Origin: Cercis canadensis
Lineage: Eukaryota; Streptophyta; Magnoliopsida; Fabales; Fabaceae
Assembly (NCBI GenBank): GCA_003255065.1
Contig: QAOA01006205.1
Coordinates: 62,001 to 126,000 of the forward strand
Length of the DNA: 64,000 bases
Direction of reading: 5' to 3'
Below the pieces are notes generated by a model that ran no database searches, was not told where the DNA came from, and saw nothing but the letters and a program-made list of their open reading frames with translations. Below, piece after piece: positions 46,931 to 59,229 of the stretch (positions are counted from its first letter, which is position 1; each line of letters starts with the position of its first letter). The translations under genes were made by a program, and so were the position numbers.

Positions 46931-47137
46931 TCTTAAAACAATTTTTTTTTAAAAAAAAGTAAAAATAAATAGGAAATTCCAACAGAAATTTTTGTTGGAA
47001 TTTTCAAGAAACAATTTTTTTTAATAAAGTAAAAATTAAAAAAACAAAGAAATTCCAAAAAAAAAAAAAAATTAATAGTATTTTTTCATTGGAATTTTTT
47101 TTCATAACCGAATTTCAACGATAAAATTCTTGTAGTG
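46931..47137 (-). mobile_element. CACTA-type terminus (partial element)
   Basis: The right edge ends ttcttgtagtg at 47137, the reverse complement of the cactacaagaa start typical of CACTA/En-Spm elements. Subterminal motif copies ttccaacagaaa and its complement tttgttggaatttt lie at about 46975-47001, with further ttgaaattc/aattcc words. The opposite end is not seen, so this is a fragment or a deleted copy. The LINE remnant begins directly beyond it. Confidence 0.6.
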
Positions 47138-47900
47138 TCGTATTCATTTTTGTTTTGCAGATGATCTCTTCCTCTTTGATGACGCTTCACTTGATCAAGC
47201 CAATGTTATTAAAGGTTGCTTAGATCTTTATTGCCAAAGCTCAAGGCAAATGGTGAGTCGAAGAGAAAACAAGGATTTACTTCTCAAAGAATATTAATCA
47301 TGTAAGGGCTGGATAAATTTCTACTAGTCTAGGTTTTACGTTGACTTCAGATTTAGAGAAATATTGGGCTGTTTCTTTAATGCACGCCCAAGCTTCTAAG
47401 TACACTTTTATCTTATATCACTGAGAAGGTGTCGCACTGGCTTACTACTTGGAAACCAAATGCTTTATAGTCTGCAGGAAGATTAACTTTTAGTTCAATA
47501 CGTTATCTCAGCAAACCTGATGTACGCCATGAAATCCTCTCTCCTAAAAGATTCCTTTGGTTTGCTGGGATACAATGTGCACTCCTAAAGCGGCGGTGGT
47601 TTAGCCCTACGGCATACAAGGGATGTTAATCATGCTTTTATGATGAAGATTTGGTGGGATGTGCTTTAGAGAAGGAATAAGCTACCCCATGTTATGTAAT
47701 GTACCAATTAGGAAAACAAAAAAGTTGTGATTCCTCGTACATGAAAGGGAGAAAGGAAGTATAGTAAGAAGTGGAAGACATTTGCTTGTTTGGATAAGCT
47801 TTTGGATCCATTCTAAAAGCTTTTCAAGCACTGGAATTCATTTTGGTCAAAATTTGTTTGGCTACAAAGTATTAGGATGACTTTGCACTTTTTAATGCAT
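47138..47900 (+). mobile_element. L1-type LINE reverse-transcriptase remnant
   Basis: Starts inside the reverse transcriptase: HFCFADDLFLFDDASLDQAN (47145-47205) holds the FADD catalytic box at 47154-47165. Following words are KGCLDLYCQSS, LGFTLTSDLEKYW (near 47330), SLMHAQASKYTF, later PLVCWDTMCTPKAA and DVNHAFMMKIWWDVL (to about 47670). Several stops and frame changes. The 5' side is cut by the CACTA terminus, so the CACTA element probably inserted into the LINE and later rearranged. The 3' end cannot be fixed precisely. Confidence 0.8.
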
Positions 47901-49105
47901 CTTCAAAGCTACCCACTCCCTAGTTGAGGGATTAAGTGGGAACTACCTCTTCACTTTGGTGTCATTGTGATCTTAAAAGTAGAGTCTCCTTGTGTAAGTT
48001 AAATACTTAAATAGTTGACAGAATTTGAATTCAACAAAATTAAAAGAATTAATAATATTTTAATATATTTTTTTTTGACAATTTTCCTATATTGCTTTAT
48101 TTATGCATTTTATTGTTCGTATTGATTAATTTAATTTTTTGAGATTTTTGCAATAACACTAAAATCACATTATCGGTAGACTAGTACTTTCATAATCATA
48201 ACGAAGTAAATACATTTTTTCCAAGCTACTCTAAGGAGATAGCATAGTCTCCATTCTCCACCCATAAAAAACAATTAGATCATTTGATTCTATTGAAAAA
48301 GCTTTTGGTAATTATTGTATAAATTTTAACAATTTATTCTTAATTTATTATCAAATAAAAAAATACTTAAAGTAATTTTATATTTTTTTTTTGATAATTT
48401 GACACTAAAAAAATATTTGAGAGAATTATTATTTGAGTCATGAAATTTGTAAAAAAAAATTCATAAGTTCTTGATACACATTAATTTCAATTTAGTTCCT
48501 TTAGCATTGTTTAAGTGAACAATGAACCACTCTTGCTGTTGTGACAATTTTTATAGGATACTCACATATTGTGACCATTAATCACACATTGTGTGAATGA
48601 TAACTACAGAGGAAGCGGAATACCAAAGGATAACCACATAAGTTAGAAGGATACCTACTTATGTTGGGGTAAATTTACATCTACTTGGAACCATCTTGCT
48701 CATTGGAGGCTATCATCTCATTTGTGATGATCATTGTTTGTGGGAAAATTATTCTCCTGTGTTAAGAAATAAATTGTGGTGCAATGTGAGCTATAACCGT
48801 ATATTATGCTCCTCATGTGTATGCTTGGTTAAAGATAACCACATATTGTCTATATGATACTTTGACAGTAGGAGAAATTAAGGATAGCTACATAGATGAA
48901 AATGATACCCATTTACAACTCCCAATTACTAGGAGCAAAATGAGTAATTCATTATTCATATAAACAATAGTAAATGAATCAAATTAGAATTAATATGTAT
49001 AAGGAACTAATATAATTTTTTTTTTGGACCAAGCAATTATTTTATAAAATCTTTTTTTTGGTGAGTGATTTTTATAAAATCTTATTATTTCACACTTCTT
49101 TCATT
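47901..49105. other. Intergenic, AT-rich, no gene recognised
   Basis: About 1.2 kb with poly-A/T runs and no credible reading frame or repeat structure that could be assigned. Confidence 0.5.
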
Positions 49106-50421
49106 TTTCAAAAAGGAAAAAGTCTGAAAAATCCCTTTTAACTATAGGTATGTGCAGTTTACCTCCAAAACTAATTTTTTTTTTTTTACAAAGGATCTCA
49201 TTAAACTATAAAAATGTGTAGAATACCTCTAAGACCTAAACGTTCGTCCATTAATAGACATAAATGAGCACGTGTCACGCATGTGATGTGATTAATCACT
49301 AATTATTTGTCATAGTGCAATTTACAGGGGTATAAATGAAATTGAATTTATAAAAGCTGGGCCAAACAGTAATATTTGAAAATTTTCAGAGCTAAACGAT
49401 AATATTTAAAATTTGTCATCTACTAAAGCACGAAAAGTGAGAGGCAGTTACATTAACCATTGCTCCTTCTTTTTTGCAAGTGAAATCAAATGCCCTGAAG
49501 TCTAATCATAGAAAGAAATGGCAGAAATCCACAATCCTTCTGGTTTCAGACCCACCACCTCCCTTGCAGCCAGAGAATTCTGAAGTCCCTAGAAAACAAA
49601 ATAATATCACAAGTGAAGCAAATATCCTTATGAAGCTACCACAAATTATGTCATCATCAAGACCTGAAAATGTTGTAGTTGCACCAAATTTTGATTTACC
49701 CTTTTCTATTTTCTTTCTTCTTCTGTCCGAAACCCTAGTGACTTGCTGTTGTTCAGACACTGGGAACTGGAGGGCAACAACTTGAAGGTACACTATTTTG
49801 CTAGTTTTCCAATGGTAGTGAGAAAGTTTTGGTCTTTTTCAATTTTGGATTCTGGGTTTTGATTTTGATTCCTTGCCACGTTGATTTGTGCATCTGATTT
49901 AGTTTTTTTTCCTTATGTTGGGTCTGGATTTGATGGGTTTTAGATCAGAGCTTGTGGGTGTGTTTGCTTTGGGAAGAGTGAGGTGAAATGTCATTTTGAT
50001 CAATTTATCTTAGTTTTTTGGGAAATGGGTAATGTGCCAAACAGTGGGTACTCTGTTCACTCTTATTCATGGTTGTGGGAAAAGATGAGCTTTTATATAT
50101 TCATTATCATTTAATTGAACTGGGTTTTTATAAACGATATATCTAGGGAGAATGAGAAAGGGAGAGAGATACACCTTACATGTCCCACTAACTAACTAAA
50201 CCCTCATTAAATTGTTAACTTTGGGTAAGTAAGCTATTAGTTATATCACGTGCATAGCACGTCCTCCTTTCCAGCCATTAATGGACAAATGTTTGCATTT
50301 TGGGAGTATTCTACACATTTTCATAGTTTAGTAAGATCTTTTGTAAATTATTTTAATTTTGGGGACAAATTACACATACTCTACAGCTAAGGGATTTTTT
50401 TAGATTTTTTCCTTTTAAAAA
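49106..50421. mobile_element. Non-autonomous MULE (possible Pack-MULE) upstream of RNF170-like gene
   Basis: Element 49115-50412 (1298 bases) with long TIRs of about 200 bases: left ggaaaaagtctgaaaaatcc, right (reverse strand) ggaaaaaatctaaaaaaatc, then both run through tatgtg, aaaatgtgtagaatac and gtccattaat. Flanking 9-mers tttcaaaaa (49106-49114) and ttttaaaaa (50413-50421) match at 8 of 9, the MULE duplication length. The interior (49440-50170) is not transposase. It reads openly for about 100 codons on both strands at 49474-49793 and looks like an exon followed by a T-rich intron starting near 49787 (ttgaag|gtacac), which suggests captured host sequence. The source gene is not recognised. 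Confidence 0.75.
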
Positions 50422-50699
50422 AACTTGTTTTCAAGTTAATTTTTTAATTTTTTCGGGGATTCTATAATACTATGTAAGTATGTCATATTACACTAACGTG
50501 TCAAGCATACATAATTTTTATATTTTATTATATAATATGACATACTACATAAATCCTAAAAACCTCTTTAACTTTTTATTTAATTTTCATTAACCCCCGT
50601 CTTCTGGTAGAGAAATTGGAAAATCCGTTCCTTGTACCTGCCTCTGCTGTTCACCGACTCACCGGGAGACGAGCAGGTTGAGGTTATCACTCTATAGAG

Positions 50700-53600
50700 A
50701 TGGAAACAGAAGGTCCTCCTGCCAACGATCTTTGTTCGGTGTGCCATGGAAACTTCGACACTCCTTGTCAAGCCAATTGCTCTCACTGGTTCTGCGGTGC
50801 CTTCTCAATCTCTTTCTCTCCGATTCTCATTTCACTGTAAATTTTTCGCTGTTTGGTTATGAGAAAATCATGAACAATTCATTTTTTTGTTTGTTTGCTT
50901 TAAAACTGTCAAATAATATATTTCTTTCTTACCTTGCATTCATGAAAATTGTTAAATACTATGAAAACTGGGATCTGAATTGCTGGGAAATTAGTTCCTG
51001 GACTTCTTCTATCTGTGTCTTGTGCTCCCTTAGAATTTGGCCTTCGCAATAACACAAACAACATGGTCATTGTATTTGACTAAAATCTAGGGGATTTTGT
51101 TGTAAATTCTGGGAAGAAAAAACATTTTCTGTAACGGAAAAAAGGGTTTGCTGGATTTGTTTTCATTATCAAGTATCATGGAGAAGTAGGAATAGGCGTT
51201 ATGTAATATGATTTCTTAATTCTTACAAATCTTTGCAATGTTGTTGTGTCAGTAATGTTTATATGTAATTTCGTCTTACTCTTCCATTTCATTTGGTTCC
51301 CCTTCTCCATTAGTTTTTGTCTTTTTTTTATGTTTGCTTAAAGTCTTGGACTGCCCTGTTTATCTTCTGGAGTCAAATGAGTTTGGAAACTTATACTAAG
51401 AATGGGAAAGGTATCCTGTACCTATCCAAGCACCATAATTCATTAGATTCTACTCATCAAGGAAGCCATCACTGTGCATTAGGGCATTGAGAGAGAGGGA
51501 GTATACAAATCTTTGGTCACAATTGGAGGATATAACAAACACCTTAGCTTTAGCAATTGTTAGTCTAGACTTTAAATTTTGCTTCAAGTTTGGAAATTTT
51601 TATTGAAAATGGGAATGCAGAATTATTGGAGAAGAACCCTCCTAGAGGTCAGGCTGCCTATATTGTAGTAGGTTGGGAAGAGATTGTAAGAAATACTTAA
51701 TTATTGAATTTAGCATAGAATAAATGCCCTGGATAGTGAATATTGAAAAGGAATTCATATTGTTGATGCCCTACTAAAGGAGCTCAACATTGCATTGGCT
51801 AAATTCAAATTTGAAAAATGATATCTACATTTATCAAGGTTTCCTAAATGCTCTTAAATTTGAACAATTTCAACCTTTTTCACTCATTGGGAATTCAGAA
51901 ATTCACTAAAGGAATCATTCAAGAACATTAGTCCACATCTCATGCTTATGTTCATTATGCATTTGTCTATATGATTTTGTAGTGTTAATTTGGTTTATTG
52001 ACATGAATTATTTTTTTGTATAAGCTTGGAATATAATATGGACAAAAACCTTTTGATTGTATAATCTTGAAAGACTATGAGAGTTTAAATCTTCCTTTAC
52101 AAACCTTTCATCATAGACTTTCTATTAGTGTATAATGCTCAGAATATAAGAAGTTCCTGTTTTTGTTCCTTGCCTTTTCAGGAAATTGTGTTATACGTGT
52201 GTGGGATTATGGATCAGCTGTCCGGCCCTGTAAATGCCCCCTATGTCGTCGTCAAATTACTTTGTTGGTTCCATCTGAGGACTCTTTAAGGCATCGTCAT
52301 GACCCTGAAGTTGCTCAGATTCTAGGAAGGATTGAAACATATAATCGTTTATTTGGTGGAGGCACAAGTGGTCTCATTCAGGTACTCATATTATCCATCA
52401 ATTGTTCTATTTCTTTCTTTTCTTTCCTCCCAGAAGAAATGCTCTCAAGTTACTCCTTGCTCTTCTACTGATATTGAATAAATCAAGGCTAATAAGGAAT
52501 CATTCTCTAAAGAGTTTTGCTATATCCTGCTTAGCAATATAAAATACTGCCCTTTATGATAAGAATTTTACTCGCTTTCATGTCTTCACATTAGTTTCTT
52601 TTATTATCCTCTGCTCTCTATACTAAGTTATAGATATGTTTGGCATGCGTTTTGGAGTGTGACATTTGAGATTAGGGATTAACATATTAACTTTATTTGA
52701 TAATGTGTTCTCCTCCATTAATATAAAGATGGAAGGGACCTCATGGGTTCCTAACTCAGCAAGGACTTTGGATGACTGCACATAAAAAAGGGGAGAGAAA
52801 AAATTTATAGAAAAATTATTATTCTATTACTGGAACAACTTGATCGACCTAGAATTTGCACAAGTGGAACTTTGTAAAAGATTTAGGGATCTCCCACTTG
52901 GATGCCTTACTGATATTCGGTTTTCAAGTTCGTGGCTTGACATGCTGTGCGATGCTACATACTCAGAGTTTTCTTTGCAACAAATTTAACTGCTTATGTT
53001 TCATTTGGTTAATGACTTTTTCTTCAGAGCAACAGGAATGCATCTCACTACCATTATTGCTGGAAGTGAGAGAGAGGGGTAAGAGAATGAAATAAAGGAG
53101 GACAACGTATTCTTTGAAAACAAAAATGAAAAAGAAATTGGTTAAAAGAACACCAGACTAATGACATAAAGATGGACAAGGTGTGCTCTGATAACAAAAA
53201 TGGAAAAGGAAAGGTTCATGAGAACACCAAATCGAGTTCATAACCCTTCTATGCTTTTGATTATCTATAAGTGAAGCCTTCTGGAAAGGATCATGTACCT
53301 AAGACCAATGTGAAGATGATGAAAACTTTCCATCCTATTACATATGAAGAGGTAATTCCAAAAGATTCTAGCATTTCTCTTAATTGAAGGATGCTCGAAT
53401 ATAGTGAATACCATATATCTTTACAACTTTTTACCTTCCTTTGCACTGCCAAAACCCCTCAGACTGTTCATTAAAAGATTCTCAAGACTTTAGCAAACGA
53501 AGGTCTGCATTTCTCTATCATTAAGGATTTTGAAAAAATTAACACACAAAGAAATGATATTTTTCCAATACAAGGATATTGGGAACCAGAGTGCCATGTA

Positions 53601-56496
53601 AATAGGATAATTGATGGAGGTGAGGAAACACAACGAAGAGACACACATCAGTGCACCAAAAATTCTCCCAGAAACCAATTCGAGAATCATAACCCATAGA
53701 AAGAAGAATGTCAAATGTAATTGTGGAATTAATTTCCAGGCACTTACATGAGTGAGAGTGACGTTGACCATATTCAGAGCTTCCCACTTATTCCACTGTT
53801 AACCAAATTTTGTCAGAATCCTTGTGGAAATCTTGATTTTTATTAAAAGCATAAGAAAATTATGAGGGACTTTTTGTGGTCTGGAGGAGTTGGCATTAAT
53901 ACTGATCATTTGGTTAGTTAGAAGGCTTGTTGAAAGATCGTGAAGGAAGGGGGCATGCTGTGGTGTTTTTTGTTAGAGTCTCACTCTATGGCATAGGGTG
54001 ATTAAGAGCAAGTATGGTTTTCAGCAGTGTTTGGGATGCTACAATTGTGACTGACACGACCCATGCAAAACCTTGGAAATTCATTTCTCATACTTCTTTG
54101 CATTCATTGCTCTGGTTGTGGAGGGGAGATGGATCTTGTTTTCTTTGCTGGGAACATTCTTGGTTGGGAGAGTCTTCTTTCTCAGATCTCTCTCTCTCTT
54201 TGGAAGCTATACTATCATTGATTTGCTAGACCAAATAGCTTTCTTTCAGCGAACTAATCCTGCCCTTCATCTGATATTTGCCAATCAACATGTTTTCAAT
54301 TCATCAACAATTTTTTAATAAATTTTGTTAATTCAAATCTTCCATTTGAATCCAGAGAGACTGTAGGTGATACATTTTTTTTTTATTACGCAGAATTCAA
54401 TTATAAAAGCACCAAAGGGGCAAATCTAGTATGTCAGCAGTGTAGACATAGGAGATGAGAGGAAAAGAAAGAATGGAGAAAGTAATAGAACAGCAAAACC
54501 TTGCGAACCTTTGTAGGGCTTTTGGTGAACTGTTCTCAATATAAACATTTTGTATACAGAGTTCTTTGGGGAGGGAACACTCTTAGAGATTAGTTATTCT
54601 AGTCATTTGGATATATTGCTAACCGTTCTCATTAATACATAAACTCTCATGTATGATAACTTTAAAAATAAACGAAGACAAATATTTCAACTTCCTTCTT
54701 TTGCATGAGCATATTATCTCTCATGTATCCAGGTAATAGTTTATTCTACAAAACAAACATAAATTCCTCGAATGCCTGAATTGATATATTGTAATCTGGT
54801 AGTTTCTGTTTTACTCTCTTACATTTCTAAAATTTCCCAAGTTACAAAGTGGACTCGTTTTGTTCCGTCACATGATATTAAGATTCTTATGCTGCTTATA
54901 GATGGTCAATAACTTGTCATGAACTGTTGCATGCGATGTGAGTCACTGTTCAAAGACTGAACTCATTGTTATGCACCTTGAATCATGACATTATTAGTTA
55001 ACATTTTCCAGATGATTTGCTTTTGTTCTTTTTGACAGAGAATGCAAGACCTTCCTTTTCTTCTTCGAAGGCTACTAAGGGAACTGATGGATCCTCAGAG
55101 ATCACTTCCTCTTGTCATTAGGGCTCGTGTCTATATTGCAGTTAAGTACGACTATGTAGGGAAGGATTATTATAATATCTTGAATTTCACTCTTGAGGGT
55201 TTCACACACACAGGCGTATGCATGGCTTTATTTTCCGTTTACTTTCTTCTTTGTTGATTTTGTTACTTGGAATAGTGGCTGCTTGTTAGGAAGTAAAAAC
55301 TGTATTCTTCCGTACAGAATGTTTGCTGGAATGATATAGCTTTCTCCAACTTATCATGTTTTTCTAGCTCATAAATTTTGCCTGCTATTTCCAATCTTTT
55401 TTTCTTGTGTAACAAATTTACTCACAGGTTTGATGTTCTTAAGGGTGGCATCTCAGTCACACTGAATGGCGTATACTATTCTCCTTTAGGTGTCAATAGT
55501 ACTTGTCTCATTAAGACCTTAGAGCAGAGGAGGAAAGAAGAGGAATGTTCCAAAAAACAATGAAAAAAGAAGGAAAAGGATAGAAGTTGGATTGTGTGTG
55601 TCTATTCCCTTCCTTCCATTTTAGTGGGATTTGTATCCAAGACCTTCAAGTTGGAGCAATTTCCTGCTCAACTATTTGGGTGTCCTCTGAAGGACTAACA
55701 CATTTTCAAGTCATAGCATTTTCTTTTTCCTTGTTATGTCTTTGTATGTGATAGAAGGTAAGAATTGTTAATCAGAGTGTAAGAGGAGGAGGATCAAATC
55801 GGGTGGTTTGGGCATTTGCACTATAAAGAAGGGGATGGTGAGAAGAGGAATCTGAGAGAAGATTATGGCCTAGAATGACTTGCGTGGACATAATAGGGAT
55901 TCATATGGGTGCAAAAGGAGTAGAGATGAATACAACATTTGTTAGAAATGAATGAAGTAGAAAAAATCATATGAATAATCACAAATAGCTTTGATTCGTG
56001 TAATTATGTGGCCTAACTAGATCTGAGGTTTTACTAGTTTTCTGGTTGTATATTAACAGGATGTATCTTTGTTCAGGTGGTCACCTGTGTGTTAAGGGGT
56101 TGTTGTTAAATGCAATTATTCATTTATCATTCATGGATGAATCATTATACTGTTTCGTTGGTAAGATAGGAGTTGCTTTGGTGCATTATCATGTGCAGAT
56201 CCTCATTCTGTTTTTTAATGTACAGATGATACTTAGTGCTGTCTACATTATCAGCCCTGTTGACATTATTCCAGAAGGTATATTGCTATTTCTATTTCTA
56301 ATTTGTTGGACTTGTATAATTGTTGTAATGGTTCCAGTAATTATCCATAATTCAAGTATCCCCCTCCCTATTTTTTCCTGCAGGGATATTAGGAGTAGTT
56401 GGTCTATTGGATGATCTACTTATTGTGCTTATGTGTTTCCTCCATGTTGCCGCCATTTATAGATCAGTACTTTACCTCCGGCATGGTGGTTCCTGA
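50700..56496 (+). CDS. RNF170-like RING E3 ubiquitin ligase with DUF1232
   Basis: Five exons (50700-50796, 52182-52381, 55039-55140, 56226-56277, 56384-56496) join in frame to 187 residues with GT-AG introns. Residues 12-54 form a C3HC4 RING: C12, C15, C27, H29, C32, C35, C51, C54 (CSVCHGNF, NCSHWFCGNC, CKCPLC). A helical linker (RMQDLPFLLRRLLRELMDPQ) follows, then a DUF1232 region (ILSAVYIISPVDIIPEGILG, then LLDDLLIVLMCFLHVAAIYR) with two hydrophobic segments. Human RNF170 is an ER-membrane ligase that targets IP3 receptors; plants lack those, so the plant substrate is unknown. Start: the first ATG, giving the family-typical METEGPPAND opening. No break was seen. Confidence 0.93.
50797..52181 (+). 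other. RNF170-like intron 1
   Basis: 1.4 kb between the two halves of the RING finger. Nothing recognisable beyond AT-rich intron sequence. Confidence 0.6.
53490..53790 (-). mobile_element. LINE ORF2 tail fragment, minus strand
   Basis: Minus strand reads YDSRIGFWENFWCTDVCLFV, then FPHLHQLSYLH and, after a frame change, FFKILNDREMQTFV. This is the region after the reverse transcriptase of plant L1 LINEs, where the family shows S-[RK]-I-x-FWEDLW and RNLNDREM-like words. Confidence 0.7.
53850..54360 (+). mobile_element. LINE ORF2 tail fragment, plus strand
   Basis: Plus strand reads KIMRDFLWSGGVGINTDHLV at 53853-53915, then KIVKEGGM, IKSKYGFQ-like sequence near 54003, and ILFSLLGTFLVGRVFFLRSL at about 54130-54190. 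This is the L1 segment just after the catalytic palm. Several stops and frame changes. It overlaps in domain content with the minus-strand fragment beside it, so the two come from different copies. Confidence 0.7.
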
Positions 56497-57300
56497 GGTG
56501 TCTGAGCAATGATACAGGTATAACTTGGTGGAACTTGCCAAGGGGTACTGATTTGGGTTGGGGTGGGTAGGTGGGTGAAAGATGTCACCTAAGGAACTTA
56601 CTTAACTTGCATTCTTCCTCCCTCCCCCCTCTTTTTATTCATCTTCTATAATTCCCTTGTTGACCATCAAGATGTCATATTATCCGCTTGAAAAATTCTC
56701 ATTTCGTACATAGACCAATTTGTATTCAAATATTGGTTTTAGTAACAGCAATGGTACAACTTAGATTGAAAAGCAGTTCAGAAATTTTGAGAAGGGGGAA
56801 GGGGAAGAGAACTAGGGAGTAGTGTGGGAGCAGGGAGGTAACTGAATATCTCTAGTCTTAGGTAACAAGTATAGATATTATTTTACTTTTTATTTTGGAG
56901 TGTTGTTAGTTTAAACTCTACAAAAAAAAAAAAAAAAACTGGACATTCTTATGGTCATAGTTTTCTCATCCACATTTGACATGATAATCACATGCTAAAT
57001 AAAATAATTATATATTTTATACATGATAATGATGTACATGAACATAATAACCACATAGTGTCGAGAAATATTTTAGTTATTTCACTTGATAGGACAAGCA
57101 ATTGCCTTCAAAATTTTTTGGTCTTTTCTCTGAAGTGTTAGAGCTAGAGAATAATTATACCAAAGTAATATACATTTTAGATAGGGATATTCAGATTGGC
57201 TCCATTTTCAATCCAGTCATATTTTCTCTACGAGTACATTTTTGTGGTGGGGCGGCTAGAGAGGTTGTAATTCTCTATGAAAACGATAGTGTCTCCCATA
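56497..57300 (+). other. RNF170-like 3' flank
   Basis: 3' untranslated and intergenic sequence, with a poly-A run near 56922-56938. No gene was recognised. Confidence 0.5.
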
Positions 57301-57730
57301 GTTGAGAACTGGACTGGTTCATCTTGAACCGGATGTCTCACCGGTTCAGTCCAGCTATAGAAATCAAGGTGCAAACAAACTATTCAAGAATTACATAATT
57401 GTTGCTGAACGGCTCGAACCGTGCGAATCAAATGTAGTTTTGTAGTTCTAAAATTGCTCGATAAGATGGTCTTGTGACGAATTAATTTATAGTTTAGTTG
57501 GCTGTATATTTGTGTCTATTATTGTATATTAAAAAATATATTTAATTATTTTTTACAATTAAATAAAATAATCATTTGAATACTGAATATAATATATTTA
57601 GTATATTTTCTCTTGCATATTTATACAAATATATATAAATATAAAATACCAATTCAACCACGGTCCTACCACTGAATCGTGAACAAGTCTTTTCACAAAT
57701 TCAATAACCAGTTCGATTTTCAAAACATTT
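57301..57730. repeat. Uncharacterised repeat with ccggttc words
   Basis: The left part (57305-57356) carries inverted words ctggactggttc and ccggttcagtccag. The right part (57650-57725) has aattcaaccacggtcc and ataaccagttcgattttc. The layout suggests a small non-autonomous transposon with decayed ends, but no terminal repeat or target duplication could be fixed. Confidence 0.3.
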
Positions 57731-57789
57731 GTGTGTCGTACCTTAGCTGTACTCCTTACAATAGCGGACAAGATGATTATGAAGGTGAA

Positions 57790-59176
57790 AGTGGAACATC
57801 AGAAAATAAGGGATCTTGCTGCTGACAGTAATACCTTCCATTGTTACAAGGTATCTTTTCCCATCAGGGTTAACACATAGTTGAACCTCATACAACATTA
57901 TTTTGTTCCACCTATCATTGTGACAAATTATGTCTGAACTATATCTTGTGCCTTTTATGATGGCCTTTAGTATACTCACTGAATCACAGGATGTTCCATT
58001 TGGCTTAGTATCTAAACATAAAAACATCATTATAAATATATGTTAATTAACATTGCGAATGAAATTAATCACGCAATTCAATACAAAAATAGTATATAGG
58101 TCAATGGCAATGCTATATTGGATAGGGAACCAGAGCTTAATTGGTTATATAATAATATATAAAGTTGCAATACTTTCTTTTAGCAAAATTTGGAGCAGAT
58201 GATATTGTTTGGCAAGACAATTTGCTGTTCTGAAATACTCTGCTGGTAAGAACTTACTAGAAGAGCAGCTGCCATACTTTTCCCATTGCTAAGTCAAACT
58301 TCTTACTCTCTTCCCAATTATTTAATTTCTACGGTTTGGTCAGTAAGTGGATAGATCATCTCTAAGCTCCTCAAACTATTTGCATATCACTATTATTTAC
58401 TTACAATACAAGGGAGGAAAAGCTCCCTAGACATATACATTCAAAATAGGTTAAATTGTATTCTAGGTCCTCATAATTTGACTCAATTTTCAATCAAGTT
58501 TTTATAGTATTTTTTCATCGATTTTGGTCCTTCAACTTTTAATTTGATCTAATTGGGTCTCTATTGTCAACCAAGTTATAACACCGTTAGTTATGGTTTA
58601 GGGATTTCTTTGCCACATTGGCACTACGTCGGATAAAGCTATTGTCATATAGCCAAGATATTAGCAACATCACCACTAAACTAATAGTTTTAGAATTGAA
58701 GTTGACGACAGGGACCCAATTAAATCAAATTGAAAGCTAAAGCACCATAATCGATAAAAAAATACCATAGAAACTTAATTAAAAATTGAATCAAATTAAA
58801 AAGACCTAGAATACATTTTAACCTTCAAAAATTAAAAACAAAAAGTTACCATGACATTGGTTAGATTTTCCTTTCCTTGACAATATGTTGGACCTATCCT
58901 CTTATTCCTAGTTGGCTACAGTCCAGAAATGGTAAAATTTTGTTGTGGGACCTTTGGACTGCATGGATTTTTTTTCTGCTACCCTGCAAAAGCAATTGAG
59001 CCGTTTGCTATAAATCTAAAATAATCAAAGCCTGGTGGTTCCTGATAGGAAGGGTGAGGAGGAGAAGATGGTGGTCTTCTTTTTCGTGCTGATTTCCTAT
59101 ATTTTATGTCACAAGAACATAGGTGAAATCCCACCACCATAAGAATAAGCATCAACAAATTGTTTAGGGTAGCCAT
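57790..59176 (-). pseudogene. RNase T2 family gene, broken, split by a MITE
   Basis: Minus strand from ATG 59176: signal peptide MATLNNLLMLILMVVGFHLC, then GFDYFRFIAN, NPCSPKVPQQ and NFTISGL, the place of the first catalytic box (normally FTIHGLWP). A 375-base MITE (58449-58823) follows. Beyond it come EELRDDLSTY-type sequence, EKYGSCSSSKFLPAEYFRTA (the second catalytic box, normally EWxKHGTC) and LAKQYHLLQILLKESI (58280-58150). After an intron, a C-terminal exon reads KPNGTSCDSVSILKAI and MLYEVQLCVNPDGKRY (58015-57840). Family members are secreted ribonucleases. Both catalytic boxes have lost their histidine and the frame is broken several times, so it is dead. A TATA box is still visible. 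Confidence 0.8.
58440..58832. mobile_element. MULE-type MITE inside the RNase T2 gene
   Basis: Element 58449-58823 (375 bases). TIRs are about 125 bases: left ggttaaattgtattctaggt, right (reverse strand) ggttaaaatgtattctaggt, both continuing through tttgatcgattttggt-like and aattgggtc words. Flanking ttcaaaata (58440-58448) and ttcaaaaat (58824-58832) are close to a 9-bp duplication. No coding capacity. Confidence 0.8.
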
Positions 59177-59229
59177 TAGTTCTTGATAGCATGAACTAGT
59201 GAGCTGTAGATGCTATGCTATTTCTGGGT

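Larger units (their letters stand above)
52382..55038 (+). other. RNF170-like intron 2, enlarged by LINE pieces
   Basis: 2.7 kb. Holds two LINE-derived segments on opposite strands (53490-53790 minus, 53850-54360 plus; listed separately). The part 52650-53480 and the part 54370-55030 show nothing assignable. Intron 3 (55141-56225) also holds nothing recognised. Confidence 0.6.

Noticed and set aside
49474-49793. Roughly 100-codon open readings on both strands inside the 1.3-kb MULE
   Set aside because: Not called as a gene because neither strand gives a recognisable protein; reported only as a possible captured exon.
50580-50786. 68-codon minus-strand reading over the RNF170-like first exon
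   Set aside because: Shadow of exon 1, which encodes an intact RING finger on the plus strand.
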